A stretch of DNA of 8,944 bases from an uncultured Bryobacterales bacterium (lineage in GTDB: Bacteria; Acidobacteriota; Terriglobia; Bryobacterales; UBA6623): contig CAMPKL010000107.1 of the NCBI GenBank assembly GCA_946887065.1, positions 1 to 8,944 of the forward strand, given 5' to 3'. The position numbers were made by a program, and so were the translations under genes. Of this stretch, positions 1-6,444 are shown piece after piece; positions within the stretch are counted from its first letter, which is position 1, and the number at the start of each line of letters is the position of its first letter. The notes beneath the pieces were generated by a model that was not told where the DNA came from, did not search any database, and worked only from the letters and a program-made list of their open reading frames with translations.

Positions 1-116
1 TTGATCATCGCGAAGACATAGGTCGGCAGCTTCGCGATGCGGTAGAACGGTTTGTCCTCAAAGATGCCCCCGCTCTCTGGCTGGGAACCTACAGTGGTGT
101 CTACGGTCTGGGACAT
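1..116 (-). CDS. Class I/II aminotransferase, AlaC-like, N-terminal fragment
   Basis: Only the first 38 codons lie in the window; the gene continues past the left edge. The ATG at 116-114 is preceded by a GAGGA ribosome binding site (plus-strand TCCTC, 123-127) at 6 bases. The translation includes FYRIAKLPTYVFAMI, which matches the start of PLP-dependent aminotransferases of the AlaC / LL-diaminopimelate aminotransferase type (typically R-I-x-x-L-P-P-Y-V-F-x-x-x-N). Such enzymes transfer amino groups between alanine and 2-oxoglutarate or related keto acids in the cytoplasm. The PLP lysine and substrate-binding residues are outside the window, so the substrate cannot be set. Lying downstream of ald on the same strand, it fits alanine metabolism. 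The frame is open upstream to 590, so a longer protein is possible. Confidence 0.75.
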   Translation of the reverse strand, partial: MSQTVDTTVGSQPESGGIFEDKPFYRIAKLPTYVFAMI

Positions 117-590
117 GAGATTTCCTCGCGAAGGGACCGGTGGGCCCATCAATTTCTTAATCGCAGCAACATCGGCGGGGTGACAGAGGCGCATTGCGCG
201 TCCCAGGTCGGGACGTCGATAGGAAGTCGTGCGAATGGTCAGCAAACGGCGGGCGCGACCACCCATCCATGACCCTGGCGCTAGATGCGACGGCAGATCC
301 AGAGTAAAACTGTCAGGATCCGCTTTCCGAACCTGCCAGCGCGTGTTTAGCTCCAGAACTAGGTCTTCACCGGAGCGAATATCCGCAAGTTCGAGCTGGT
401 CACCCTTCGAATAGCCGTGATCCCGGATGAAAAATCGAATTTCGCCCGATTCTTCCGTGATCCTCTCGATGCTCTTCCAGTCTTCGCGGTAGCCGTTACG
501 CACCCGCTCGTTCACGGATTTTGTAGTAACTCCCAATTCTTGAGAGACTTCCGCGACAGACAGACCTTGCCTTGCCCAAGAGGACGCCAC
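117..590 (-). CDS. Unrecognised HTH-containing open frame, in frame with the aminotransferase
   Basis: The minus strand is open from the TAG at 614-612 through the aminotransferase start at 116, with no stop. The first usable start is GTG at 590-588, and no convincing ribosome binding site precedes it. Residues about 9-33 read as a helix-turn-helix (SVAEVSQELGVTTKSVNERV), similar in style to homeodomain-like or IS3 OrfA-type DNA-binding segments. About 100 residues that I do not recognise follow (including RFFIRDHGYSKGDQLEL). In the stretch I counted, only about half of codons end in G or C, unlike the neighbouring genes, which suggests foreign origin, decay or weak coding. Because it has no stop of its own, it is either an N-terminal extension of the aminotransferase, a frameshifted gene, or a degraded fragment. 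The TAG at 614-612 sits in frame with residues resembling the start of the same protein, which favours decay. Confidence 0.35.
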
Positions 591-605
591 TACTTCGAGG
601 TTAAC

Positions 606-620
606 ACGGTTCTAAACCGT
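606..620. repeat. 15-bp inverted repeat after ald
   Basis: ACGGTT and AACCGT flank a 3-base centre (CTA), a perfect 6-bp stem. It lies 16 bases below the ald stop codon and about 16 bases above the GTG of the helix-turn-helix frame. It has no U-tract, so it is a poor intrinsic terminator. A small operator is possible but unsupported by any second copy in the window. Confidence 0.35.
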
Positions 621-635
621 TCGTAAGCGTTCCGA

Positions 636-1748
636 TCAAGAACCCAGTATGACCTCGTGCCAGGGCTCGCCCTGCGACTCGGCAACGCCTGGGCACACAA
701 TCTGCCCGCGATAAACGTTGAGGCCGAGCAGCAGGGACTCGTCCCGGCGCATTGCTTCCTCCGCTCCCAGATTCGCGATCTTCAGCAGATAGGGCAGGGT
801 CGCATTGGTCAGCGCCAGAGTCGAGGTCCGCGGCACTGCCGCCGGCATGTTGGTCACGCAGTAATGCAGCACTCCGTCGACGGCGTAAACCGGATCACTG
901 TGGGTCGTGGGCCTGGAGGTCTCCGAACAACCGCCTTGATCGATGGCCACATCGACGAACACGGCTCCCTTTTGCATCCCCGCGATCATCGCCCGCTTAA
1001 CGACCTTCGGCGCCGCCCGGCCTGGCACTAGAACCGCTCCAATCAGCACATCCGCCTTGGCCGCCGCGTCCGCCAGCACTTTCGGACTGGAAACCAAAGT
1101 GGCTATGCGGCCCTGGTAGAGATCGTCGATCCGCCGTAGCCGCTCCACATTGATGTCGAGAACGGTTACGTGAGCGCCGGTGCCTACAGCGACCTTTGCC
1201 GCGTTCGAGCCGACAATCCCGGCGCCGACGATGACGACCTCGGCCGGAGCAACCCCCGGCACGCCGCCCATCAAAACGCCGCGGCCCTCGTTGGTTTTTT
1301 CCAGGTACTCCGCACCGACCTGCGCGGCCAAGCGTCCAGCCACCTCGCTCATCGGTTCCAATAACGGCAGCACGCCGTTGTCGCGCTGGACCGTTTCGTA
1401 AGCAATCGCCGTGACGCCGGCGTCTTTCAGTTGCCGCGTCAGCTCGGGCAATGGGGCCAGGTGCAAGTAGGTGAATAGGATCAGACCGGGGCGGAAATAA
1501 GCAGCTTCATTCGGCTGAGGCTCTTTTACCTTGACGATGATGTCCGCCTGGGCCCAGACATCGGCCGCGGAATCCACCAAGACGGCGCCGGCCTCGACGT
1601 ACTCCTCGTCGGACATGGAACTGCCGATTCCGGCCCCCTGCTCAACGAGCACCTCATGACCGGCTTCTCGCAAAGCGTAAACGCCCGCGGGGGTTAAACC
1701 AACGCGTGTTTCGTGATCTTTGATTTCTTTCGGAACGCCGACAACCAT
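636..1748 (-). CDS. ald: Alanine dehydrogenase
   Basis: Catalyses NAD-dependent reversible oxidative deamination of L-alanine to pyruvate and ammonia in the cytoplasm. At 370 residues it has the normal family length. The N-terminus [20 protein letters not shown] is characteristic. Residues matching the known enzyme are Arg15 and Lys75 (substrate), His96 and Asp270 (catalysis), all at the positions numbered in the Mycobacterium tuberculosis enzyme. The Rossmann motif VIVGAGIVG lies at about 172-180, with Asp198 at the end of the second strand, favouring NAD over NADP. The ATG at 1748 is backed by a strong GGAGG (minus strand, 1756-1760) at 7 bases. The gene is intact. It is followed on the same strand by an AlaC-like aminotransferase and shares a divergent upstream region with the DUF1549/DUF1553 gene. 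Confidence 0.97.
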   Translation of the reverse strand: MVVGVPKEIKDHETRVGLTPAGVYALREAGHEVLVEQGAGIGSSMSDEEYVEAGAVLVDSAADVWAQADIIVKVKEPQPNEAAYFRPGLILFTYLHLAPLPELTRQLKDAGVTAIAYETVQRDNGVLPLLEPMSEVAGRLAAQVGAEYLEKTNEGRGVLMGGVPGVAPAEVVIVGAGIVGSNAAKVAVGTGAHVTVLDINVERLRRIDDLYQGRIATLVSSPKVLADAAAKADVLIGAVLVPGRAAPKVVKRAMIAGMQKGAVFVDVAIDQGGCSETSRPTTHSDPVYAVDGVLHYCVTNMPAAVPRTSTLALTNATLPYLLKIANLGAEEAMRRDESLLLGLNVYRGQIVCPGVAESQGEPWHEVILGS

Positions 1749-1755
1749 TTCGTTG

Positions 1756-1760
1756 CCTCC
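1756..1760 (-). promoter_or_regulatory. Ribosome binding site of ald
   Basis: The minus strand reads GGAGG here, 7 bases before the ATG at 1748-1746, fixing the ald start. Confidence 0.85.
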
Positions 1761-1898
1761 ATAGATTTAGACACGGCGTCGAGGGCGGGGGTTTCGAGAT
1801 CATCCCGTAGGCTGTAACGCAGCGGCCGCTCGTCGTGGACAGGGTGCGGGCGCTCTCTAGGCGCGAATCAGCCTTACTGTTCGAGAGATCCTACAGCT

Positions 1899-1927
1899 AG
1901 TTTACAGCCCGCGACCCTCGTTGACAC
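1899..1927 (-). promoter_or_regulatory. Candidate sigma-70 promoter for ald
   Basis: On the minus strand, GTGTCA (4 of 6 matches to TTGACA; plus-strand 1922-1927) is followed after exactly 17 bases by TAAACT (4 of 6 to TATAAT; plus-strand 1899-1904). It would give a leader of about 140 bases before the ald ATG. Both boxes are imperfect and no transcript evidence exists. Confidence 0.3.
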
Positions 1928-2018
1928 TCGGAAGCAGCCCTCCTTCCCTTTGCTCCCGCTGGTTCCTAGAATCCCGGAACCGGTACAAAACGTGCTGGCG
2001 CCTTTGGCCTCAAGGGTT

Positions 2019-2024
2019 TACAAT
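2019..2024 (+). promoter_or_regulatory. Candidate -10 element for the DUF1549-DUF1501 operon
   Basis: TACAAT has 5 of 6 matches to TATAAT and lies 47 bases before the TTG start. No good -35 box is found at 16-18 bases upstream, so it would be weak or activator-dependent. Confidence 0.3.
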
Positions 2025-2056
2025 CCTCGTGACGTTCATCATCGGCCCCGTCCGCT

Positions 2057-2062
2057 AGGAGG
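2057..2062 (+). promoter_or_regulatory. Ribosome binding site deciding the TTG start at 2072
   Basis: AGGAGG, a perfect Shine-Dalgarno, lies 9 bases before TTG at 2072. It supports that unusual start codon, which also places a full signal peptide at the N-terminus. Confidence 0.85.
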
Positions 2063-2071
2063 CGTAGATCC

Positions 2072-4312
2072 TTGAAGAAGCTTCACAAACTCGCACTGGC
2101 TTGTTGCCTACCCGTCGCCGCCGGTCTGCTGACCGCCGCAAGCGTGGAGAGTCCGTTCGATGCCGCCGACCGCTCCTATTGGGCGATCCAACCGGTCGTG
2201 AAGGTAGCTCCGCCCGCCGGCCCGGCAACCGCGAACCCCATCGACGCGTTCGTCTCCGCCAAGCTGGCTCAGAAGAACCTATCCATCGCGCCGCGCGCCG
2301 ATAAAGTGGATCTTATTCGTCGCGCTTATTTCGATCTGGTCGGCGTGCCGCCGCAACCTGCCGAAGTGGACGCCTTCTTGAACGATCAGTCTCCGGACGC
2401 CTTCTCCAAAATTGTCGATCGCCTGCTGGATTCGCCCCACTACGGTGAGCGCTGGGGTCGGCACTGGCTCGACTTGGCCCGCTATTCGGACTCCAACGGC
2501 TTCAAGACGGATGAGACCCGCCCCAACGCTTGGCGATATCGCGACTACGTCATTCGCTCGCTCAACGAGGACAAGCCGTACGACCGCTTCGTTGCAGAGC
2601 AGATCGCCGGCGACGAGTTGTGGCCCGAGAGCCCCGATGCACGCGTCGCCACGGCCTTCAACCGCCACTACCCTGATGAGTCGAACGCGGCCAACCTGGA
2701 ACAACGCCGCGCCGAGTTGCTGCAGGATGTCACCGACACCGTCGGCGCAACATTCCTCGGCATGACCTTCGGCTGCGCCAAGTGTCACGACCACAAATTC
2801 GACCCAATCCTGCAAAAGGATTACTACCGCCTGCAGGCCTTCTTTGCCGCCTCGGCCGAAGACGATCACATCGCCATGTTCGATGCCAAGGCCAGCGCCA
2901 GTTACAAGACGCAGCTCGCCGAGTGGGAGACCGCAACGGCCGACATCCGCGCGGAAATGGAGGCGCTAGTAGCGCCGCTCCGTCTCGAAAGAGACGGGGA
3001 ATTGTACATCAAGCGCACGGACCTGACCCAGGCCGCCCTCAAGAAGACCGCCGATCAGCTGTCGCCCTTCGAGCGCCAGATGGTCCACAAGCACCAATGG
3101 GCGATGGCCTACGAAGAGGGCAAGCTCTGGAAGCAACTCAAGGGCGAGCAGAAGGAGCGCTACACCGCGTTGCAAGAGAAGCTCGACAGCTTCCAGGCGA
3201 TGCACCCTGGAGAGCATCCCGAAGGCATGGGTATTAGGGACCTCGGCTCGACGGCTCCGGCTACCCACGTTCTCGGCCTGGCCAACTATGCCGCGCCGAA
3301 GGAAGAAGTCGAACCCGGCTTCTTGTCCATACTCGACCCTGCGCCGGCCGCTTACTCCAAACCCGAGGGCCTCGATTCCACTGGACGCCGCTCCGCTCTA
3401 GCGCACTGGCTAGCGTCGCCCACCAACCCGCTCACCGCACGGGTGATGGTCAACCGCATTTGGCACTACCACTTCGGCCAGGGCATCGTCGCCACGCCCA
3501 GCGACTTTGGACGCATGGGCGAGAGCCCCACTCACCCGCAATTGCTCGACTGGCTCGCGGCCGAGTTCGTCGATCGCGGCTGGAGCATCAAAGCCATGCA
3601 CCGGCTGATCATGAACTCAGACGCTTACCAGCAAAGCGCGGCCTACCGCGAGGACGCCGCCAAGGCCGACCCCAACAACAAACTGCTCTGGCGCTTCCGC
3701 CCGCAAAGACTCGACGGCGAAGTCATCCGCGACTCCATGCTTGAGATTTCGGGTTTACTCAATCCCCAGTTGGGCGGGCCGAGCGCCCATCCGCCGCTGC
3801 CGCTCGGTATGCCGACTCCGTACGGCGGCTGGGATGTCGCCGCGGACCTGTCGGACCAATACCGGCGCAGCGTCTATATTTTCGTCAAGCGAAATGCGCG
3901 CTATCCCATGATGGAAGCGTTCGACATGCCTGATACCCACGAGAGTTGCGCGCGCCGAAACGTCACCACCACGGCCCCCCAGGCTCTCGCGTTGCTGAAC
4001 GACACCCAGACCATCGGGTGGGCCCAAGGCTTCGCCGGACGGGTCGTGGACGCCGCCGGCGCCGACGCCTCCAAGCAAGTCACCCAGGCTTATCTGCTGG
4101 CGTACTCGCGGCCGCCGGACGCCGGCGAGAAGGACGCAGCCCTGACCTTCTTCAGCACACAGAGCAGGCTCATCGCCGAGCGCGCCGCCCAAGGCGGCAA
4201 GCTGGCCCTGCCCTCATCGCTGAGTGCGGAAATGGACGAAGCCCAAGCCGCCGCGCTAGTCGACTTTTGCCACGCGCTGCTCAATTCCAACGAGTTCGTC
4301 TACAGCAACTGA
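2072..4312 (+). CDS. Secreted DUF1549/DUF1553 (PSCyt2-PSD1) protein with CxxCH motif
   Basis: A 746-residue protein of the DUF1549 plus DUF1553 family, common in Planctomycetota, Verrucomicrobiota and Acidobacteriota; its biochemical role is not established. A Sec signal peptide occupies residues 1 to about 24 (MKKLHKLALACCLPVAAG). SYWAIQP at 35-41 matches the conserved start of the mature protein. DUF1549 spans about 56-262, with blocks HYGERWGRHWLDLARYSDSNG (two pieces, 123-143) and the haem-type motif C235-A-K-C238-H239 followed by DHKFDP. A charged, probably helical linker covers about 275-430. DUF1553 starts near 438 (ALAHWLASPTNPLTARVMVN). The N-terminal PSCyt1 cytochrome domain found in many relatives is absent, leaving one CxxCH. 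TTG at 2072 is chosen for its AGGAGG and signal peptide. The DUF1501 gene follows 11 bases later, so the two form one unit. Confidence 0.93.
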   Translation: MKKLHKLALACCLPVAAGLLTAASVESPFDAADRSYWAIQPVVKVAPPAGPATANPIDAFVSAKLAQKNLSIAPRADKVDLIRRAYFDLVGVPPQPAEVDAFLNDQSPDAFSKIVDRLLDSPHYGERWGRHWLDLARYSDSNGFKTDETRPNAWRYRDYVIRSLNEDKPYDRFVAEQIAGDELWPESPDARVATAFNRHYPDESNAANLEQRRAELLQDVTDTVGATFLGMTFGCAKCHDHKFDPILQKDYYRLQAFFAASAEDDHIAMFDAKASASYKTQLAEWETATADIRAEMEALVAPLRLERDGELYIKRTDLTQAALKKTADQLSPFERQMVHKHQWAMAYEEGKLWKQLKGEQKERYTALQEKLDSFQAMHPGEHPEGMGIRDLGSTAPATHVLGLANYAAPKEEVEPGFLSILDPAPAAYSKPEGLDSTGRRSALAHWLASPTNPLTARVMVNRIWHYHFGQGIVATPSDFGRMGESPTHPQLLDWLAAEFVDRGWSIKAMHRLIMNSDAYQQSAAYREDAAKADPNNKLLWRFRPQRLDGEVIRDSMLEISGLLNPQLGGPSAHPPLPLGMPTPYGGWDVAADLSDQYRRSVYIFVKRNARYPMMEAFDMPDTHESCARRNVTTTAPQALALLNDTQTIGWAQGFAGRVVDAAGADASKQVTQAYLLAYSRPPDAGEKDAALTFFSTQSRLIAERAAQGGKLALPSSLSAEMDEAQAAALVDFCHALLNSNEFVYSN

Positions 4313-4317
4313 GGTGG
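4311..4317 (+). promoter_or_regulatory. Ribosome binding site of DUF1501 overlapping the upstream stop
   Basis: GAGGTGG starts inside the TGA (4310-4312) of the DUF1549/DUF1553 gene and ends 6 bases before the ATG at 4324. The arrangement implies translational coupling and rules out much longer starts in the same frame. Confidence 0.8.
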
Positions 4318-4323
4318 ACAGCC

Positions 4324-5742
4324 ATGCCGCGTCATATCCCGTCTCAATTCCTCGATGCCCCGACACGGCGCGCTTTCCTGTCGCGTGCCGGCAGCGGTCT
4401 GGGCGCTTTAGCCTTTAGCTCCTTGCTTGCCGAGGACGGCTTTGGCGCCGGAGAAGTCGACTTGCTGGCCGCGAAGAAGCCCCACCACGCTCCCAAGGCG
4501 AAGTCGGTCATCTGGCTCTTCATGGAAGGCGGACCCAGTCACGTCGATACGTTCGACCCCAAGCCGTTGCTGCGTCAGCTGTCGGGCCAGCAGATCCCTG
4601 CCTCGTTCGACCCGCCGCGCATCACCGCGATGGGCACCGCCGGCAATACCGTCCTCGCCGACCAGCGCCAGTGGAAACAGCACGGCCAGAACGGTCTCTG
4701 GATATCGGACTGGTACAACGAAATTGCGGCGCACGCCGACGATTTGTCGGTCATACGCTCTTGTTGGGCCGATGGGCTGAACCACGTCGGTTCGGTCTGC
4801 CAGATGAATACCGGCTCGATTCTGGCAGGCAGGCCCTCGCTGGGCGCCTGGATCACCTACGGCTTGGGTTCGGCAAACCGCAATCTGCCGACCTTCGTCG
4901 TACTCGATACCGAAGCGCCGCTGGTCGGCGGCGCCAAGAACTGGTCGGCTGGGTTCATCCCCGCCGTTTATCAAGGAACGCAGTTCCAAAAGAACGGTCC
5001 GCCCATCTTGAACCTGGCCAACCCCGAGAGCGTCGGCAACGATCAACAACGCGGCAAGTTGGATTTTTTGAACCGCATTAACCGCGGTCACGCCGAAAAG
5101 CATCCCTACGAGTCCGACCTCGATGCGCGCATCGAAAGCTACGAACTCGCCTGGCGCATGCAGGCCCACGCCCCCGAGGCCGTCGATATCCAAACCGAGA
5201 CCGAGACTACCAAGAGCCTCTACGGCATGGACGACGACTTCACCCGGCCGCTCTCCGAGAAATTGCTGCTCGCCCGGCGGCTCGTGGAACGCGGCGTACG
5301 CTTCGTCGATGTTTACGCGGGTTCCTGGGATGCTCACGAAGACATCGAGGGCAACCACAGCAAGTGGTGCCGCTTCACCGATAAGCCGATCGCCGGCCTG
5401 TTAGCCGATCTCAAATCGCGCGGCCTTCTCGACGAAACGCTCGTCGTCTGGGGCGGCGAGTTTGGCCGTACGCCGTTCAACGAGAAGGGCATCGGCCGCG
5501 ACCATAATCCCTGGGGCTTCTCCATCTGGATGGCGGGGGCGGGCATCAAGCCCGGCACGGTGGGTACGACAGACGAGCTAGGCCTCCGGGCGCAGGAGAC
5601 GCCGTACCACGTCCGCGACATCCACGCGACGGTTCTGCACCTGATGGGCCTGGACCACGAGCGGGTAACCTACTTGCACAACGGCCGCGCCGAAAGGCCG
5701 ACCATTGTCGGCGGCCAGTTAATTGAAGGCGCCCTCGCCTAG
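4324..5742 (+). CDS. Tat-exported DUF1501 family protein (alkaline phosphatase/sulfatase-like fold)
   Basis: A 472-residue DUF1501 protein, a family placed near the alkaline phosphatase/sulfatase superfamily but without a defined reaction. Residues 14-19 (T-R-R-A-F-L) followed by a small-residue hydrophobic stretch (about 22-36) form a twin-arginine signal, implying export of a folded, possibly metal-bearing protein. The family core is present: WLFMEGGPSHVDTFDPK at 64-80 with H73 and D75, then SWDAHEDIEGNH, VVWGGEFGRTP and GRDHNPWGFSIWMAGAG toward the C-terminus. The frame is open upstream to 3946, but that part is out-of-frame translation of DUF1553; ATG 4324 has the ribosome binding site and Tat signal. 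It is coupled to the DUF1549/DUF1553 gene, a pairing repeated in many genomes. Its TAG shares bases with the stop codon of the convergent sigma gene. Confidence 0.93.
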   Translation: MPRHIPSQFLDAPTRRAFLSRAGSGLGALAFSSLLAEDGFGAGEVDLLAAKKPHHAPKAKSVIWLFMEGGPSHVDTFDPKPLLRQLSGQQIPASFDPPRITAMGTAGNTVLADQRQWKQHGQNGLWISDWYNEIAAHADDLSVIRSCWADGLNHVGSVCQMNTGSILAGRPSLGAWITYGLGSANRNLPTFVVLDTEAPLVGGAKNWSAGFIPAVYQGTQFQKNGPPILNLANPESVGNDQQRGKLDFLNRINRGHAEKHPYESDLDARIESYELAWRMQAHAPEAVDIQTETETTKSLYGMDDDFTRPLSEKLLLARRLVERGVRFVDVYAGSWDAHEDIEGNHSKWCRFTDKPIAGLLADLKSRGLLDETLVVWGGEFGRTPFNEKGIGRDHNPWGFSIWMAGAGIKPGTVGTTDELGLRAQETPYHVRDIHATVLHLMGLDHERVTYLHNGRAERPTIVGGQLIEGALA

Positions 5743-6314
5743 GCGGCAACGGGGGCGGTCAACTCGTCATGCACGGCGCGCGCGCGTTGGCGCGCGCGGA
5801 ACAACCGGACTTTCAGCGCGTTCTCATTCGCGTTGTAGAACTTGCGGAGTTCCTTGAGGCTGAGACCGCTGATTTCCTTGCGCTCCAACAATTCGCGGTC
5901 TTCGGCGGGAATGTTCTCGAGCATCACTTTAAGCGTCGCGCGCGCCTCGGCTTGACGGCTTTCGATGGCGCTGCGGCGAGTCCCCTCGACGGCGTCAGCG
6001 AACGACACCTGCTCTTCGGAGAGCTCCGCCATGGGAATATCCGCCGTGCGGCGCCGTTTGCGGAGATGGTCGTAGACCGCATTCATCGTCAGCCGGTAAA
6101 GCCAGGTCTCGAAGACCTCCACCGTGCGCAGTTGGCCTAATGACGAAACCAGCCGGAGCATCACCTCTTGACCGATGTCTTCGACGTCGTCGCGGCGGCC
6201 AGTCATGCGATAGGCTGTGCCGTGGATGCGCTGCTTGTACGCGTTCACCAGCGCGCCGAACGCGGCGGCATCACCTGCCTGGGCTTGTCGAATCAATTCG
6301 GGTTGAACGGCCAT
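5739..6314 (-). CDS. ECF-type RNA polymerase sigma factor
   Basis: A 191-residue sigma-70 family protein of extracytoplasmic-function architecture that would direct core RNA polymerase to a specific promoter set. Region 2 covers about 8-90, with the D-x-x-Q-E-type motif (DIGQEVMLRL, 46-55) and FETWLYRLTMNAVYDHLRKRR (68-88 in two parts) for -10 recognition. Region 4 covers about 130-180 with the helix-turn-helix SLKELRKFYNANENALKVRL and the RARQR tail. Its helix-turn-helix is less canonical than the usual Y-x-E-I-A type. ATG 6314 is chosen over the in-frame ATG 27 bases upstream because AAGGAG lies 7 bases before it. No anti-sigma factor gene is adjacent; pmtA is divergent and DUF1501 convergent. 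The target genes are unknown. Confidence 0.92.
   Translation of the reverse strand: MAVQPELIRQAQAGDAAAFGALVNAYKQRIHGTAYRMTGRRDDVEDIGQEVMLRLVSSLGQLRTVEVFETWLYRLTMNAVYDHLRKRRRTADIPMAELSEEQVSFADAVEGTRRSAIESRQAEARATLKVMLENIPAEDRELLERKEISGLSLKELRKFYNANENALKVRLFRARQRARAVHDELTAPVAA
5777..5798. repeat. 9-bp all-GC hairpin in the 3' end of the sigma gene
   Basis: CGCGCGCGC (5777-5785) and GCGCGCGCG (5790-5798) form a perfect 9-bp stem with the loop GTTG. On the minus strand it encodes the Arg/Ala-rich C-terminal end of the sigma factor. On the plus strand it begins 35 bases after the DUF1501 stop and has no U-tract. The alternating purine-pyrimidine tract could also adopt Z-DNA. A bidirectional transcription barrier is conceivable. 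Confidence 0.5.
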
Positions 6315-6321
6315 TTCGGAA

Positions 6322-6327
6322 CTCCTT
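6322..6327 (-). promoter_or_regulatory. Ribosome binding site deciding the sigma factor start
   Basis: The minus strand reads AAGGAG, 7 bases before the ATG at 6314. It favours this start over the ATG at 6341. Confidence 0.85.
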
Positions 6328-6400
6328 GAGCGTCGCGCCACGCCGGGCGCCCTCGTTACAGCATGACGTCAGGGGTTCGATGAGTAGTTATCTTGGAACG

Positions 6401-6444
6401 GTTAAATAGCAGTTAAATAAGGGTTTACATCGCCTTTACAACTC
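6401..6444. repeat. Four 11-bp-spaced A/T-rich repeats between sigma gene and pmtA
   Basis: Units begin at 6401 (GTTAAATAGCA), 6412 (GTTAAATAAGG), 6423 (GTTTACATCGC) and 6434 (CTTTACAACTC). The first two share a perfect 8-mer, and the last two share TTTACA. The 11-bp period places each unit on nearly the same DNA face, as in binding arrays of OmpR/PhoB-type response regulators; the first pair also has TTAA-N7-TTAA spacing. It could instead be intrinsic DNA curvature. The regulator is not known. Confidence 0.5.

Larger units (their letters stand above)
1749..2071. other. Divergent intergenic region between ald and the DUF1549 gene
   Basis: This 323-base stretch holds no convincing gene. It contains the ribosome binding sites of both flanking genes, weak promoter candidates for each direction, a 10-bp palindrome AGCGGCCGCT at 1821-1830, and CTGTA-containing words at 1812, 1892 and 1903 (both strands). 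The word GGGTTTACA at 2014-2022 recurs upstream of pmtA at 6421-6429. I saw no riboswitch or small RNA that I could support. Confidence 0.6.

Noticed and set aside
229..626. Two short plus-strand open frames in the ald-aminotransferase spacer
   Set aside because: Their translations look non-protein-like, and the minus-strand frame carries the only recognisable motif.
1921..1949. Plus-strand TTGACA as the promoter of the DUF1549 operon
   Set aside because: A perfect -35 box, but the hexamer 17 bases downstream (TTCCCT) is not a credible -10 element.
2082..2110. Lipobox-like cysteines in the DUF1549 signal peptide (ALACC)
   Set aside because: The cysteines lie too early in the hydrophobic stretch, and the preceding residues do not fit the lipobox; a plain Sec signal is simpler.
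2279..2869. 196-codon minus-strand open frame
   Set aside because: Antisense to the conserved DUF1549 domain, with no domain signature.
3946..4323. Upstream extension of the DUF1501 frame to an ATG at 3946
   Set aside because: It is out-of-frame translation of the DUF1553 domain (Arg-rich, low-complexity). The ATG at 4324 has a ribosome binding site and a Tat signal.
4408..5358. 316-codon minus-strand open frame
   Set aside because: It lies entirely antisense to the well-supported DUF1501 gene, with no recognisable motif or ribosome binding site; a shadow of high-GC codon usage.
6315..6341. ATG at 6341 as the sigma factor start
   Set aside because: The AAGGAG at 6322-6327 would lie inside the coding region; it is correctly spaced for the ATG at 6314.
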